From: Paenibacillus senegalensis JC66
GTDB lineage: Bacteria; Bacillota; Bacilli; Paenibacillales; NBRC-103111
Assembly: GCF_000285515.1 (NCBI RefSeq)
Contig: NZ_HE610957.1
Coordinates: 656,858-720,857 of the forward strand
DNA: 64,000 bases
Reading direction: 5' to 3'
Part shown: piece after piece, positions 35,405 to 44,786 of the stretch
How the letters are laid out: every line of letters starts with the position of its first letter
Position numbering within the stretch: the first letter of the stretch is position 1
Translations under genes and position numbers: made by a program
The notes under the pieces: generated by a model
Told to the model about the DNA's origin: nothing
Databases searched by the model: none
What the model saw: the letters and a program-made list of their open reading frames with translations, nothing else

Positions 35405-37489
35405 CTATTGGTTGAGCGTAGCTTTACGTGACAAGTTGATTCTTCCTTGCGAATCAATCTCCGTAACTTTAACTGTAATCGAGTCGCCGACCGAAACAAC
35501 ATCCTCTACTTTGGCAACCCTTTCTGTAGATAGCTGGGAAATGTGGACCAGACCTTCTTTGCCAGGCAGCACCTCTACGAATGCGCCAAATTTCTCAACA
35601 CGCTTCACTGTGCCCAAATACGTTTCTCCCACCTCAACCTCACGAACGATATCTTCGATAATTTTCCTTGCTTTTTCGTTCATGGCAGCATCGGAGGAGG
35701 CAATATACACTTTTCCATCCTGCTCAATATCAATTTTGACCCCGGTCTCATCAATAATTTTATTAATGATTTTACCGCCGGCGCCAATGACATCACGGAT
35801 TTTGTCCGGATTGATCTGCAAGGTAGTGATTTTAGGGGCATATGGAGACAGCTCGGTTCTCGGCTTTTCAATCTGACTCAGCATTTTGTTCAGAATAAAT
35901 AACCGGCCTTCTTTAGCTTGGTTTAACGCCTCTTGCAAAATTTCCCGGTTAATGCCGGCAATTTTGATATCCATCTGAATGGCAGTAACACCTTTATCCG
36001 TTCCGGCAACCTTGAAGTCCATATCACCCAGGTGATCTTCCATGCCTTGGATATCGGTAAGAATCGAGAACTGATCGCCATCCTTGATCAAGCCCATAGC
36101 AATACCGGCAACCGGTGCTTTGATTGGAACCCCTGCATCCATCAATGCCATCGTGCTGGCGCAAATACTGGCCTGCGAACTGGAGCCGTTCGATTCGAGC
36201 ACCTCGGAAACAAGACGGATCGCATAAGGGAATTGCTGCTCATCAGGAATGACCATTTCCAAAGCCCTTTCTCCCAGAGCCCCATGTCCGATTTCACGAC
36301 GGCCAGGAGCTCGTAATGGCCGGGCTTCTCCTACACTGAACGGAGGGAAATTATAATGGTGCATGAACCGCTTGGTTTCCTGCAAATCGAGTCCATCAAG
36401 CAGTTGAACATCCCCTAAAGCCCCTAATGTACAGCTGCTTAATACTTGGGTTTGTCCACGTGTAAATAACGCCGAACCATGCGTTCTTGGCAGCAGTCCC
36501 GTGTCGCATTCGATCGGACGAATTTCATCGAGCTTTCTTCCATCCGGACGCATTTTATCATGAGTAATCAGACGGCGAACCTCTTCCTTCACGATGTCAT
36601 ACAGAACCTCACGAACATCGGCAAGATATTCAGGGGTTTCTTCGTACACGGTGGTGAAATGCTCGATCGCTTCTTCATTAATCGCGTCAATCGCATCCTG
36701 ACGGGCATGCTTTTCTTCAATGCGCACAGCTTCAATTAATCTTTCGGAAGCATAGGCGCGAACTGCAGCGTTCACTTCCTGATTAACCTCGTGGAGAACA
36801 ACTTCCATCTTCGGCTTACCATTCTCCTCCGCGAATTCAGCAATTTTGTCGACGATCTTCTTAATTTCTTCATGACCGAACATGATGGCTTCAAGCATAA
36901 CTTCTTCTGGTACTTCATGCGCTTCTGCCTCAACCATCATAACGGCGTCTTTCGTTCCGGCAACTACTACAAACAGCTCCGTCTTCTCCGATTGCTCGAC
37001 GGTTGGATTGATAACGAACTCACCGTCTACACGGCCAACAATAACGCCTCCGATAGGTCCGTTGAATGGCACATCAGATATGCTCAATGCGGCTGAGGTG
37101 CCAATCATGGCGACGATGTCCGGTGAACAGTCCTGCTCGACACTCATCACTATGTTCATAATTTGCACATCATTACGAAACCCTTCCGGAAACAGCGGGC
37201 GAATCGGGCGGTCTGTCAGACGGCTCGCAAGAATCGCCTTTTGGGTCGGCCTGCCCTCTCTTTTCGGGTAGCCTCCGGGAATTTTCCCAACGGAATACAG
37301 CCTTTCCTCGTAATTTACGGTTAGAGGAAAGAAATCCAGATCCTTGGGCTCAGATGAAGCAGTAACAGTACAAAGCACAGCTGTATCGCCATAACGAGCC
37401 ATAACCGCTCCGTTTGCTTGTTTGGCCAATCGCCCGGTTTCTAGGACGAGAGGTCTTCCTCCCAGCTCCATATGTATTTTTTTCTCCAT
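35405..37489 (-). CDS. pnp: Polyribonucleotide nucleotidyltransferase (PNPase)
   Basis: Phosphorolytic 3'-5' exoribonuclease, 694 aa, trimeric. Two RNase PH-like domains (residues about 1-220 and 310-545) flank a helical insert. The second core includes [16 protein letters not shown] and [20 protein letters not shown] domain follows ([18 protein letters not shown]) and then S1 ([20 protein letters not shown]). It starts at ATG 37489 with AGGAGG. A TATAAT-like -10 lies about 95 bp upstream but its -35 spacing is poor. It follows rpsO after a terminator, as in most bacteria. Confidence 0.97.
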   Translation of the reverse strand: MEKKIHMELGGRPLVLETGRLAKQANGAVMARYGDTAVLCTVTASSEPKDLDFFPLTVNYEERLYSVGKIPGGYPKREGRPTQKAILASRLTDRPIRPLFPEGFRNDVQIMNIVMSVEQDCSPDIVAMIGTSAALSISDVPFNGPIGGVIVGRVDGEFVINPTVEQSEKTELFVVVAGTKDAVMMVEAEAHEVPEEVMLEAIMFGHEEIKKIVDKIAEFAEENGKPKMEVVLHEVNQEVNAAVRAYASERLIEAVRIEEKHARQDAIDAINEEAIEHFTTVYEETPEYLADVREVLYDIVKEEVRRLITHDKMRPDGRKLDEIRPIECDTGLLPRTHGSALFTRGQTQVLSSCTLGALGDVQLLDGLDLQETKRFMHHYNFPPFSVGEARPLRAPGRREIGHGALGERALEMVIPDEQQFPYAIRLVSEVLESNGSSSQASICASTMALMDAGVPIKAPVAGIAMGLIKDGDQFSILTDIQGMEDHLGDMDFKVAGTDKGVTAIQMDIKIAGINREILQEALNQAKEGRLFILNKMLSQIEKPRTELSPYAPKITTLQINPDKIRDVIGAGGKIINKIIDETGVKIDIEQDGKVYIASSDAAMNEKARKIIEDIVREVEVGETYLGTVKRVEKFGAFVEVLPGKEGLVHISQLSTERVAKVEDVVSVGDSITVKVTEIDSQGRINLSRKATLNQ

Positions 37490-37690
37490 ATAAACCTCCT
37501 GCTATGATGGGATGTATCTACATTCTGCATGTAAACCCTATATTCCTTCTTACTATCTACGATTGACTTTCCTTAAGGAATTATACTTTGCAATTCGTCT
37601 GTTTTTGCAAAAACATCCGCATCCAATACATGCATCAACTTAAAAGACAGCTGTCTGGCGGCAGCCAGTCAGGTCTATCCGAGGATATGA

Positions 37691-37752
37691 GAAAAAGCAA
37701 CCTTCTGTCATCTATGCAGATGAACTGCATGAAGAAACAAAGGTTGCTTTCC
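37691..37752 (-). terminator. Intrinsic terminator after rpsO
   Basis: AAAGCAACCTT/AAGGTTGCTTT stem enclosing a longer structured loop, with T-run in minus reading, 10 bp past the rpsO stop. Confidence 0.85.
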
Positions 37753-37762
37753 CCTGTTAAAT

Positions 37763-38032
37763 TTATCTGCGCAGACCGAGCTTTTCAATCAGTGCACTGT
37801 AGCGCTTGACATCTTTGTTTTTCAAATAAGCCAAGAGCTTACGGCGCTGACCAACCATCTTCAACAGACCGCGTCTGGAATGGTGGTCTTTCTTATGTGT
37901 GCGCAAATGATCCGTCAAATTGACAATGTTCTCTGTAAGGATAGCGATTTGAACCTCCGGAGATCCGGTATCCGAGTCGTGCACCTTATGTTCTTGAATC
38001 AATTCTTGTTTGCGTTCTTGCGTAAGTGCCAT
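37763..38032 (-). CDS. rpsO: 30S ribosomal protein S15
   Basis: Primary 16S rRNA-binding protein of the small-subunit platform, 89 aa, normal length. Family sequence: [39 protein letters not shown] and RKLLAYLK. It starts at ATG 38032 after GAGGAGGTGA. It has its own SigA promoter (38172-38200), a structured leader and a terminator, so it is mainly monocistronic. S15 often represses its own translation by binding the leader, and a structured leader is seen here. Confidence 0.98.
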   Translation of the reverse strand: MALTQERKQELIQEHKVHDSDTGSPEVQIAILTENIVNLTDHLRTHKKDHHSRRGLLKMVGQRRKLLAYLKNKDVKRYSALIEKLGLRR

Positions 38033-38044
38033 CCTGTCACCTCC

Positions 38045-38165
38045 TCTAATCGTTCAATAATAATCGCCAACAGCCCAGAAACCGCCGGAGCAGCTAGCCT
38101 CCATGCTGTGGTTCCGATCATGGATCAATGGAGCCTGCTGGTTAGCAGGCCAGCTCCTATGACCA
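38045..38165 (-). promoter_or_regulatory. Structured rpsO leader, possible S15 autoregulatory element
   Basis: About 130 nt between promoter and start. It contains a strong hairpin CCTGCT-GGTT-AGCAGG (about 38133-38155) and a second nested structure (GGAACC..GGAG..CTCC..GGTTTC, about 38075-38115). Autoregulatory S15 leaders are known in several phyla, but I cannot match this one to a specific class by eye. Confidence 0.4.
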
Positions 38166-38171
38166 CAACTC

Positions 38172-38200
38172 AGTATATCACACCAGAGAGCTCGAAGCAA
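38172..38200 (-). promoter_or_regulatory. SigA-type promoter for rpsO
   Basis: TTGCTT (38195-38200) and TATACT (38172-38177) in minus reading with exact 17-nt spacing. Confidence 0.65.
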
Positions 38201-38271
38201 AATTATTTCAGACAGCTATACTCCCGTTGAAGCTTGCCGCAAGCAATGAGTCTCTGATCATGGCCTAACTG

Positions 38272-39237
38272 TTATCCGCTTTCCTTCTGGCTCAGCACAA
38301 AGGACAGCTCTTCCCTTACCCGCCGAACGTCTTTACGGATTTGTGAGACCAGATGATCAATAGATGGAAATTTCTTTTCTTTCCTGATAAAAGCATGGAA
38401 CTCCACATCCAATGTTTGGCCATACAAATCTCCGGAGAAGTCCAGCAGATGGACTTCCAATACGGGAAGAATTCGCTGATCAGAGAATGTCGGCTTAATC
38501 CCTAAGTTGGCGGCCCCCATACTTTTTTCCCCTTCATAAGTAACGGTCACGGCATAGACACCGTTAGGGGGAAGAAAATACGGTTCCGCAAGCTCAATAT
38601 TAGCAGTTGGAAAATCCAGCTTGCGTCCTCTCTGCTCGCCTGTAACAACCTTGCCTCTCATCCTGTAGGGACGGCCTAACAGCTCATTGGCTTCCTTGAC
38701 CCGTCCGCTCAGCAAATTCTCCCGTACCCGTGTGCTGCTCACTTTTTCCCCATGAAGATGAAAGGGTCTTATCACTTCGACCGCAAACTGTTTGTGCCCC
38801 ATTTCGGCCAAAGTATCCGGTGTTCCCCTGCCTTGATAGCCAAATGAGAAATCGAAGCCAACGACAACAGAATGCACACCTAAGGGCAGCAGCACTTCTT
38901 CAACAAATTGAGCAGCGGTCAGCCGGGAAAACTGCTCGTGAAAATCTACGACATAAGCATAATCAAGTCCCAGTGATTCCATGATTTCAAGCTTGACCGT
39001 TAACGGGGTCAAACAAGCTTCGTACTGGGTGTGCCCGAGAACAAGCCGTGGGTGGGGATCGAACGTCATCATAGCGGATGGAAGACCCGCTTGCTTCGCT
39101 CGCTCCACCGCCCGGCGAATTACTTGCTGGTGACCTTGATGCACCCCATCAAAATCACCAATAGCTAACACCACCTGCTCAGGCATCCCAGCTTGCGGCA
39201 AGGGAGCACCCGGGTAACGAATAGGAAATGTATTCAT
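38272..39237 (-). CDS. ribF: Bifunctional riboflavin kinase/FAD synthetase
   Basis: Converts riboflavin to FMN and FMN to FAD. Length is 321 aa. The N-terminal FAD synthetase part has IGDFDGVHQGHQQVI and FSFGYQGRGTPDTL. The C-terminal riboflavin kinase domain has GRPYRMRGKVVTGEQRGRKL and FPTANIELAEPYFLP. Spacing of about 90 bp after truB and a hairpin there without T-run suggest it belongs to the nusA-infB operon. No FMN riboswitch was seen. B. subtilis has ribC here. Confidence 0.95.
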   Translation of the reverse strand: MNTFPIRYPGAPLPQAGMPEQVVLAIGDFDGVHQGHQQVIRRAVERAKQAGLPSAMMTFDPHPRLVLGHTQYEACLTPLTVKLEIMESLGLDYAYVVDFHEQFSRLTAAQFVEEVLLPLGVHSVVVGFDFSFGYQGRGTPDTLAEMGHKQFAVEVIRPFHLHGEKVSSTRVRENLLSGRVKEANELLGRPYRMRGKVVTGEQRGRKLDFPTANIELAEPYFLPPNGVYAVTVTYEGEKSMGAANLGIKPTFSDQRILPVLEVHLLDFSGDLYGQTLDVEFHAFIRKEKKFPSIDHLVSQIRKDVRRVREELSFVLSQKESG

Positions 39238-39328
39238 CTAGTGTTTTCACCTGCCATTCAGTTGTTCCCTGCTCTCCCTGCTGGACGACAGATCGGAGCA
39301 GCCCACTCGCTTGATTGGGCTCATTGTT

Positions 39329-40237
39329 TCAATTAAAAACTTTCTCTGGAACTAGACGCTCGCTTCCTGCATCCCAGCGGAACAAGCCCAAAAAACCGTT
39401 CGCATCGGAATAGATACGATACAAAGCCTGATCGATTGGATCGGCCAAGGAGCCGCCAGCAGAAATCGACTTTCCTTGCAAGGCATGTACCGCTAGTTGA
39501 TCTGTGACGTTAACGGCCGGGATATGGGGAATCGCCTTATCTGTCGCAATCAAGACTGTACCAAGTGTTCCACGAGAACAATGGGCCTCGATTTCATCTA
39601 TGGTCAAGCAGTCGGCAAGAGAAAGGGAGCCTGTCGAAGTCCGCACTAAATGAGACATCACTGCCGGGTACCCCAGCTTCTTGCCTATATCACTGCACAG
39701 TGTTCGAATGTAAGTGCCTTTGGAGCATTGCACACGAAAACGAATCTCCGGATAATCCTTCTCCAAATCAATGTCTAGCAGTTCAATATCATACAAGGTA
39801 ACTTGTCGGGACGGCCTGTCCACATGCTTGCCCTTACGGGCCAGATCATACAGGCGCTCACCGTTTACTTTTACTGCCGAATACATAGGAGGAATCTGTT
39901 CTATCGTACCTTTGAAGCTTTGCAGCGTTTCAATAATTTGCTCCCGGGTAACCTGCACCTTCTCACATCTGTCAATGATCTCGCCGGTAAGATCCTCTGT
40001 ATCCGTAGCCAGGCCAATCGTTAATTGGGCTTCATAGGTTTTGGGCATATCTTGAATATATTCTACCACTCTAGTCGCTCTGCCCAGACACAGAGGAAGC
40101 ACGCCCGTCACCTTGGGATCGAGCGTACCGGTATGCCCGATCCGCTTTAGGCCCGAAAGCCTGCGAACCTTGGCAACAACATCATGTGAAGTATAATCTA
40201 CCGGTTTAAGCACCGGTAATACCCCTTCAAGACTCAT
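39329..40237 (-). CDS. truB: tRNA pseudouridine(55) synthase TruB
   Basis: Makes pseudouridine 55 in the T-loop of tRNAs. Length is 302 aa. The catalytic motif is RIGHTGTLDPKVTGVLPL with the active Asp at about residue 39. Other family sequences are KPVDYTSHDVV, QIPPMYSAVKVNGERLYDL (tRNA contact), and CSKGTYIRTLCSDIG. The C-terminal PUA-like domain is present. ATG overlaps the nrnA stop by 4 bp (ATGA). Confidence 0.96.
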   Translation of the reverse strand: MSLEGVLPVLKPVDYTSHDVVAKVRRLSGLKRIGHTGTLDPKVTGVLPLCLGRATRVVEYIQDMPKTYEAQLTIGLATDTEDLTGEIIDRCEKVQVTREQIIETLQSFKGTIEQIPPMYSAVKVNGERLYDLARKGKHVDRPSRQVTLYDIELLDIDLEKDYPEIRFRVQCSKGTYIRTLCSDIGKKLGYPAVMSHLVRTSTGSLSLADCLTIDEIEAHCSRGTLGTVLIATDKAIPHIPAVNVTDQLAVHALQGKSISAGGSLADPIDQALYRIYSDANGFLGLFRWDAGSERLVPEKVFN

Positions 40238-41229
40238 TTAAGAACCAAACCTACTTCCTTAACCAATTGTTCGGCTGCTTCCTGCAATGTCCCTTCAATG
40301 GTGCATCCCGCAGCACGTTTATGCCCGCCACCGCCAAATTGCTGGGCGACCTTGGCCACGTCGACTATGGCATGCGAGCGCAAACTGGCCTTATACACAC
40401 CCTCCGAAACTTCCTTCAATAGCATACCGGTTTCTACCCCCTCTATGTTTTTAGGGTAGTTTACCAGTCCCTCCAGGTCTTCGTTAGATGCTTTTGTCTC
40501 GGCAATATCCTGAAGGGTAACATAGATCCATGCCAGCTTGCCGTCAAACTCAAAAGCCAAGCGAGACAATGCTCTTTGCAGCAGCTGTACATGGGCTGAG
40601 GTAATCTGCTCAAGCAAGCATTGGGCCAGTTCGCTCGCTTGAACTCCTCTCTCTACCAACCTGGAGGCTTTGCGGAGAACAGCGGGACTTGTATTGGAAT
40701 ACCGGAATCCTCCTGTATCGGTAAGCAGTCCAGTATAGATGCAATCCGCCAAATCCTTGCTCCATGTCACTCCAAGGAAATCCGCCAAGTCATCCAATAT
40801 TTCAGCGGTTGCGGCCGCTTCTTCGCGAATCAATACTTCCGAACCAAACCCGTTATTGGTCGAATGATGATCAATATTCAGATGAGGCGTTGCAGGGGAA
40901 AGTCTATCTTTCAAAGTCCCGATTCGGGCATAATCCGCACAATCCACACTGATGACCGCATCGTAGACTGCATCGGGCGGCAATTGTTCGGTCCTTAGCC
41001 AATCCTCATACCCCCACAAATAACGAAAGCGCTCAGGAATGTCATCTTCATTGACTGCTATATACGTTTTACCAAGCTGTTTAAGCATATAGGCGACAGC
41101 CAAAGTGGAACTGATCGCATCGCCATCGGGATTGACATGCGAAACAATTAAAAAACGGTCGTGCTTTTGGATAAAGGCTGTGGCGGCTTTAAGCATCTGC
41201 TCATAAGGAAGATTGCGCCACTCCTTCAT
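40234..41229 (-). CDS. nrnA: DHH/DHHA1 phosphoesterase, NrnA-like (nanoRNase/pAp phosphatase)
   Basis: 331-aa DHH family enzyme. In relatives it degrades 2-5-nt RNAs and dephosphorylates pAp. Motifs: HVNPDGDAISS (metal ligands), VDCADYARIG, IDHHSTNNGFG (the DHH triad) and in the DHHA1 domain QFGGGGHKRAAGC. It overlaps rbfA and truB by 4 bp on each side, so it is co-translated with them. In B. subtilis nrnA lies elsewhere. The rbfA-nrnA-truB order occurs in other Firmicutes. Together with rny, rnjB and pnp it provides the final step of RNA decay. Confidence 0.9.
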   Translation of the reverse strand: MKEWRNLPYEQMLKAATAFIQKHDRFLIVSHVNPDGDAISSTLAVAYMLKQLGKTYIAVNEDDIPERFRYLWGYEDWLRTEQLPPDAVYDAVISVDCADYARIGTLKDRLSPATPHLNIDHHSTNNGFGSEVLIREEAAATAEILDDLADFLGVTWSKDLADCIYTGLLTDTGGFRYSNTSPAVLRKASRLVERGVQASELAQCLLEQITSAHVQLLQRALSRLAFEFDGKLAWIYVTLQDIAETKASNEDLEGLVNYPKNIEGVETGMLLKEVSEGVYKASLRSHAIVDVAKVAQQFGGGGHKRAAGCTIEGTLQEAAEQLVKEVGLVLK

Positions 41230-41582
41230 TTATCCGGTTCCTCTTCTTGAATCTCATGCAGCAGCTTTTCTATATGCGAGCCGTAATCGATGGAGGAATC
41301 GACCTTGAACAACAATTCCGGCATAACTCTAAGCCGAATCTTCTTAGCCAATTCCGAGCGCAGGAAACCGGAGGCGCGCGTCAAAGTCCGCAAGCTCTCC
41401 TCCTTCTGCTCTTCTGTTCCCATCACGCTTAAAAAAACTTTGGCCTGAGATAAATCATTCGTCACATCCACCCCGGTCAAAGTTATAAACCCGACCCGGG
41501 GGTCCTTAAATTCGCTTTGCAGAATCTGGCTGAGCTCTTTCTTGATCTGCTCAGCCACCCGGCCTGTGCGAATTTTGGCCAT
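41226..41582 (-). CDS. rbfA: Ribosome-binding factor A
   Basis: Late assembly factor for the 30S subunit, 118 aa. Family features are AKIRTGRVAEQIKKELSQIL at the N-terminus, DPRVGFITLTGVDVTNDLSQAK, and RLRVMPELLFKVDSSIDYG with the KH-like fold. It starts at ATG 41582 with AGAGG 8 nt upstream. The GTG at 41591 is inside that site. It lies directly after infB (6-bp gap) and before nrnA (4-bp overlap). Confidence 0.95.
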   Translation of the reverse strand: MAKIRTGRVAEQIKKELSQILQSEFKDPRVGFITLTGVDVTNDLSQAKVFLSVMGTEEQKEESLRTLTRASGFLRSELAKKIRLRVMPELLFKVDSSIDYGSHIEKLLHEIQEEEPDK

Positions 41583-41587
41583 ATTTA

Positions 41588-43309
41588 TCACCTCTCTACC
41601 GTTTCCATAACGAACGCCTCAATAATATCTCCTTCTTTAATATCGTTGAAACGCTCCAGTGTTATCCCGCATTCATAGCCCTGGGCTACTTCTTTCGCGT
41701 CATCCTTGAATCGCTTCAAGGAATCCAGCTTGCCTTCATAAACAACGATACCGTCACGTATGAGGCGAGCTTCAGCATTACGCGTAATTTTACCCGAGGT
41801 CACCATACAGCCGGCAATAGTACCAAGCTTAGATATTTTAAAGGTGTTTCTGACTTCGGCATGACCTGTAACATTTTCTCTGTATACAGGATCCAGCAAG
41901 CCTTTCATTGCGGATTCAATTTCCTCAATGACATTGTAAATAACTCTGTGCAGACGGATATCAACCTGCTCTTGTTCTGCAGTTAATTTGGCCTGCGGCT
42001 CCGGACGGACATTAAAGCCGATGACAATCGCATTGGACGCAGAAGCCAGTATAATATCGGATTCGGTAATCGCACCGACCCCGGTATGAATGATTTTAAC
42101 TCTAACCCCTTCAATATCGATCTTCTCCAGAGAGCCTTTGAGAGCTTCAACCGAACCTTGCACATCCCCTTTGATGATGACGAACAAGTCTTTCATTTCG
42201 CCTTCCTGGATATGCTTGTAAAGATCGTCCAAGGTGACTCTAGTATTGGCGCCAATTTCCGCCTGCTTGAGCGAGATTGCGCGTTTCTCGGCGATCGCTC
42301 TGGCCTTGCGCTCATCCTCGTAAGCCAGGAACGGGTCTCCTGCCTGCGGCACCTCCGCCAATCCCGTAATTTCCACTGGAGTAGACGGCCCCGCTTCTTT
42401 GAGCCGCTTGCCTTTATCATTGACCATGGCGCGAACCCGGCCAAAGCATACCCCGGCTATGAAGCTGTCTCCCACTTTCAAAGTTCCGTGCTGAATGAGT
42501 ACGCGCGCCACCGGGCCGCGGCCTTTGTCGAGCTCCGCTTCAATGACCGTACCTCTGGCCCGCTTATTCGGATTAGCTTTCAGTTCTTGAACCTCGGCTA
42601 CAAGAAGAATCATCTCCAGAAGCTGCTCGAGTCCGACCCGCTGTTTGGCGGATACATTAACAAAGATCGTATCCCCTCCCCATTCCTCGGGAACGAGCTC
42701 ATATTCGGTCAATTCCTGCTTGATCCGGTCAGCATTGGCTTCCGGCTTATCAATCTTGTTTACGGCCACGATGATCGGTACATTAGCTGCCTTGGCATGG
42801 CTGATCGCTTCGACCGTTTGCGGCATGACCCCGTCATCAGCGGCTACAACCAAGATCGTAATATCCGTTACCTGGGCTCCCCGTGCCCGCATCGTTGTGA
42901 ACGCTTCGTGGCCCGGTGTATCCAGGAAAGTGATCTTCTTGCCCTGTGCCTCAACCTGGTATGCACCGATATGCTGAGTAATTCCACCGGCTTCCCCTTC
43001 GGTCACACTTGTGGAACGAATCGCATCCAGCAGAGTCGTCTTTCCGTGGTCGACATGCCCCATAATGGTCACAACCGGAGGGCGAACTTCCAAATCAGCT
43101 TCATCATCCACTTCTTCCTGAAGCTCAAAGTTTTCCTCATCTACAGGGATTTTGAGTTCCACTTCAACCTTGTACTCATCGGCAATCAATTGAATAGTAT
43201 CCAAATCCAGCTCCTGGTTTATGGTCGCCATCACGCCAAGGAACAGAAGCTTTTTAATAACCTCCGACACATCCTTGTGGAGCAGCTTAGCCAGATCGCC
43301 TACGGTCAT
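41588..43309 (-). CDS. infB: Translation initiation factor IF-2, C-terminal part after a frameshift
   Basis: Initiator-tRNA-binding GTPase. This frame begins with the second IF2N domain ([20 protein letters not shown]), then the G domain with [17 protein letters not shown] and NKID, domains II and III and the C-terminal IF2 domain C2. It ends ...[16 protein letters not shown]. The ATG at 43309 has no ribosome site, and 14 conserved-looking residues ([13 protein letters not shown] region) are encoded upstream in the same frame. The N-terminal half is in the +1-shifted frame (43341-44105). A single-base change in an A-run joins them into a normal factor of about 840 aa. infB is essential, so this is either a sequence error or a working split gene with internal initiation. 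Confidence 0.9.
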   Translation of the reverse strand: MTVGDLAKLLHKDVSEVIKKLLFLGVMATINQELDLDTIQLIADEYKVEVELKIPVDEENFELQEEVDDEADLEVRPPVVTIMGHVDHGKTTLLDAIRSTSVTEGEAGGITQHIGAYQVEAQGKKITFLDTPGHEAFTTMRARGAQVTDITILVVAADDGVMPQTVEAISHAKAANVPIIVAVNKIDKPEANADRIKQELTEYELVPEEWGGDTIFVNVSAKQRVGLEQLLEMILLVAEVQELKANPNKRARGTVIEAELDKGRGPVARVLIQHGTLKVGDSFIAGVCFGRVRAMVNDKGKRLKEAGPSTPVEITGLAEVPQAGDPFLAYEDERKARAIAEKRAISLKQAEIGANTRVTLDDLYKHIQEGEMKDLFVIIKGDVQGSVEALKGSLEKIDIEGVRVKIIHTGVGAITESDIILASASNAIVIGFNVRPEPQAKLTAEQEQVDIRLHRVIYNVIEEIESAMKGLLDPVYRENVTGHAEVRNTFKISKLGTIAGCMVTSGKITRNAEARLIRDGIVVYEGKLDSLKRFKDDAKEVAQGYECGITLERFNDIKEGDIIEAFVMETVER

Positions 43310-43340
43310 CGTGCCGCGTACAATGATTTTCTTAGGTGTG

Positions 43341-44105
43341 TTATCGATTTTTCTTTTTAACCGTCGGCTGCTGATTCCGCCCTCTATTACCTCGCTGGTT
43401 GCGATTGCCGCCGCCTCTGGTCGAGCTTACGCGATTATCGTCAAACCTTCTTTGATTTGGCTTCGTCTTACGATTGTTGACACCTTCGTTAGCCTTAATG
43501 TCCAGCTCGTCTACACCCGGCACAGCATTGCTCTTCGGCAATTTGCCATCGAAGTTGCGGCCTGCCGGACGATTCGCTTGGCCTCCCGGACGATTTGCAC
43601 CCGAAGCTTGAGCCGTGCGTCCGGCACCCGAGTCCTGCCTGCCTCGCTGATTCCGGTTATCCTGCTGTGATTTTGGCGTGCTCTGCTGCGGTTTGGAATC
43701 ACGCTGGCCTCCCATGCCTGCACGCTGTCCCTGCCCTGCATTCGAGCTGGCAGTTGTCCCGGTTTTACGTCGTGTTTGTTGATTTTGCTGGCCTTGTCGG
43801 CTGCTTTGATTCGATCTTTCTTTTTGTTCTCCTGCCAAAGGCTTTTCCCCCTGCTTCTTGGGAGTGGATGGAGCCGAGCTGATCGCGGCCTGCTCTTCAG
43901 AAGCACGCTTGGCCGCTGCATTGGCTTTAATGTCCCGGAAGAATTTTTCAACCGCTTCGACCGCCTCGTTCTCCATCACACTCATGTGATTGTTCACCGA
44001 TATATTCAGTCTCTTGAGAATAGTAATAATTTCTTTACTACTCATATTTAAGGACTTAGCGTATTCGTATACTCTTAACTTTTCCTTGTTTTCGCCTTTA
44101 CTCAA
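43341..44105 (-). CDS. infB: Translation initiation factor IF-2, N-terminal part, frameshifted
   Basis: 254-aa frame containing the first IF2N domain ([19 protein letters not shown] and [18 protein letters not shown]) followed by the long Gln/Asn/Arg/Gly-rich linker typical of Firmicute IF-2. It stops at TAA 43341-43343, right after PTVKKKNR, because of an extra base in GTTAAAAAGAAAAATCGA (A-runs at 43348-43352 and 43354-43358). Without it the frame would continue [15 protein letters not shown] into the downstream G-domain frame. The start is TTG 44105, with GGAGG 9 nt upstream, overlapping the ylxQ stop region. Confidence 0.88.
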   Translation of the reverse strand: MSKGENKEKLRVYEYAKSLNMSSKEIITILKRLNISVNNHMSVMENEAVEAVEKFFRDIKANAAAKRASEEQAAISSAPSTPKKQGEKPLAGEQKERSNQSSRQGQQNQQTRRKTGTTASSNAGQGQRAGMGGQRDSKPQQSTPKSQQDNRNQRGRQDSGAGRTAQASGANRPGGQANRPAGRNFDGKLPKSNAVPGVDELDIKANEGVNNRKTKPNQRRFDDNRVSSTRGGGNRNQRGNRGRNQQPTVKKKNR

Positions 44106-44106
44106 A

Positions 44107-44427
44107 TCACTCCACCTCCGCTAGATTTGCTTTATGCTTGGCAATCAATCGTGCAAATCCGGGATCGGTTATTGCCATTATCACCCGTTCCCCTTTACCG
44201 ACACTGGAGCCGAGCTGCTCCCGAGTCCCGTATTCGATGATGGGAACCTGATACGTGCTGCATTTATCCTTAAACTTCTTACGCGTTTTCTCCGAGGCAT
44301 CCGCAGCGAGCACTACCAAGCAAGCCTTGCCTGTTCGTATCGCATCAAGCACACCTTCATCACCGGTAACCAGCTGACCGGCCCGCATCGCCAACCCCAG
44401 GTTGGACAACAGTTTATTCGACGACAT
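44107..44427 (-). CDS. ylxQ: L7Ae-family ribosomal protein homologue YlxQ
   Basis: 106-aa K-turn RNA-binding protein of the L7Ae/L30e family, found in Bacillales between ylxR and infB. Features are KLLSNLGLAMRAGQLVTGDE, VVLAADASEKTRKKF and a C-terminal IMAITDPGFARLI. The start ATG 44427 follows AAAGGTGAT. Longer in-frame extensions reach back into ylxR and lack the family sequence. It overlaps the ylxR end by 14 bp. Its cellular role is unsettled; K-turn binding is inferred from the family. Confidence 0.9.
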   Translation of the reverse strand: MSSNKLLSNLGLAMRAGQLVTGDEGVLDAIRTGKACLVVLAADASEKTRKKFKDKCSTYQVPIIEYGTREQLGSSVGKGERVIMAITDPGFARLIAKHKANLAEVE

Positions 44428-44725
44428 TGCGATCACCTTTACCCGCTGCAAAATCATCTTCCACCCGGATAAATTCCTGTTCCAATTGATCATACAGCTC
44501 ATCGCTGACGCTTTGTTTTAGGGCTCTATCCAGCGCCCGGCTTTTTTTAGCCAGCTTGAAACAATCCACCGCCCCGCATAAGTAGGCCCCCCTGCCCGCT
44601 TTCCTTCCGGTCAGGTCAATTGCGATCTCACCTTCGGGAGGCTTAACCACACGAATCAGTTCTTTCTTCGTTTTCATTTGCTGGCAAGCTACACATTTCC
44701 GCAATGGCACTTTCCTTGGCCGCAT
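44414..44725 (-). CDS. ylxR: YlxR family protein (RnpM, RNase P modulator)
   Basis: 103-aa basic protein. The family sequence RPRKVPLRKCVACQQMKTKK is present, followed by LIRVVKPPEGEIAIDLTGRK and GRGAYLC. In B. subtilis this protein binds RNase P RNA and modulates its activity (RnpM). The start ATG 44725 has GGGTGAT upstream. The GTG at 44734 is a less likely alternative. It lies in the nusA-ylxR-ylxQ-infB operon. Confidence 0.92.
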   Translation of the reverse strand: MRPRKVPLRKCVACQQMKTKKELIRVVKPPEGEIAIDLTGRKAGRGAYLCGAVDCFKLAKKSRALDRALKQSVSDELYDQLEQEFIRVEDDFAAGKGDRNVVE

Positions 44726-44786
44726 ATCTATCACCCGCTTTTTTACTGCCTTATGAATAGCCCCAGAGATTTAGGCCGTAAAATGC

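Noticed and set aside
42086-43360. 424-aa plus-strand frame opposite infB
   Set aside because: It is an antisense shadow of the infB G domain without recognisable sequence or ribosome site.
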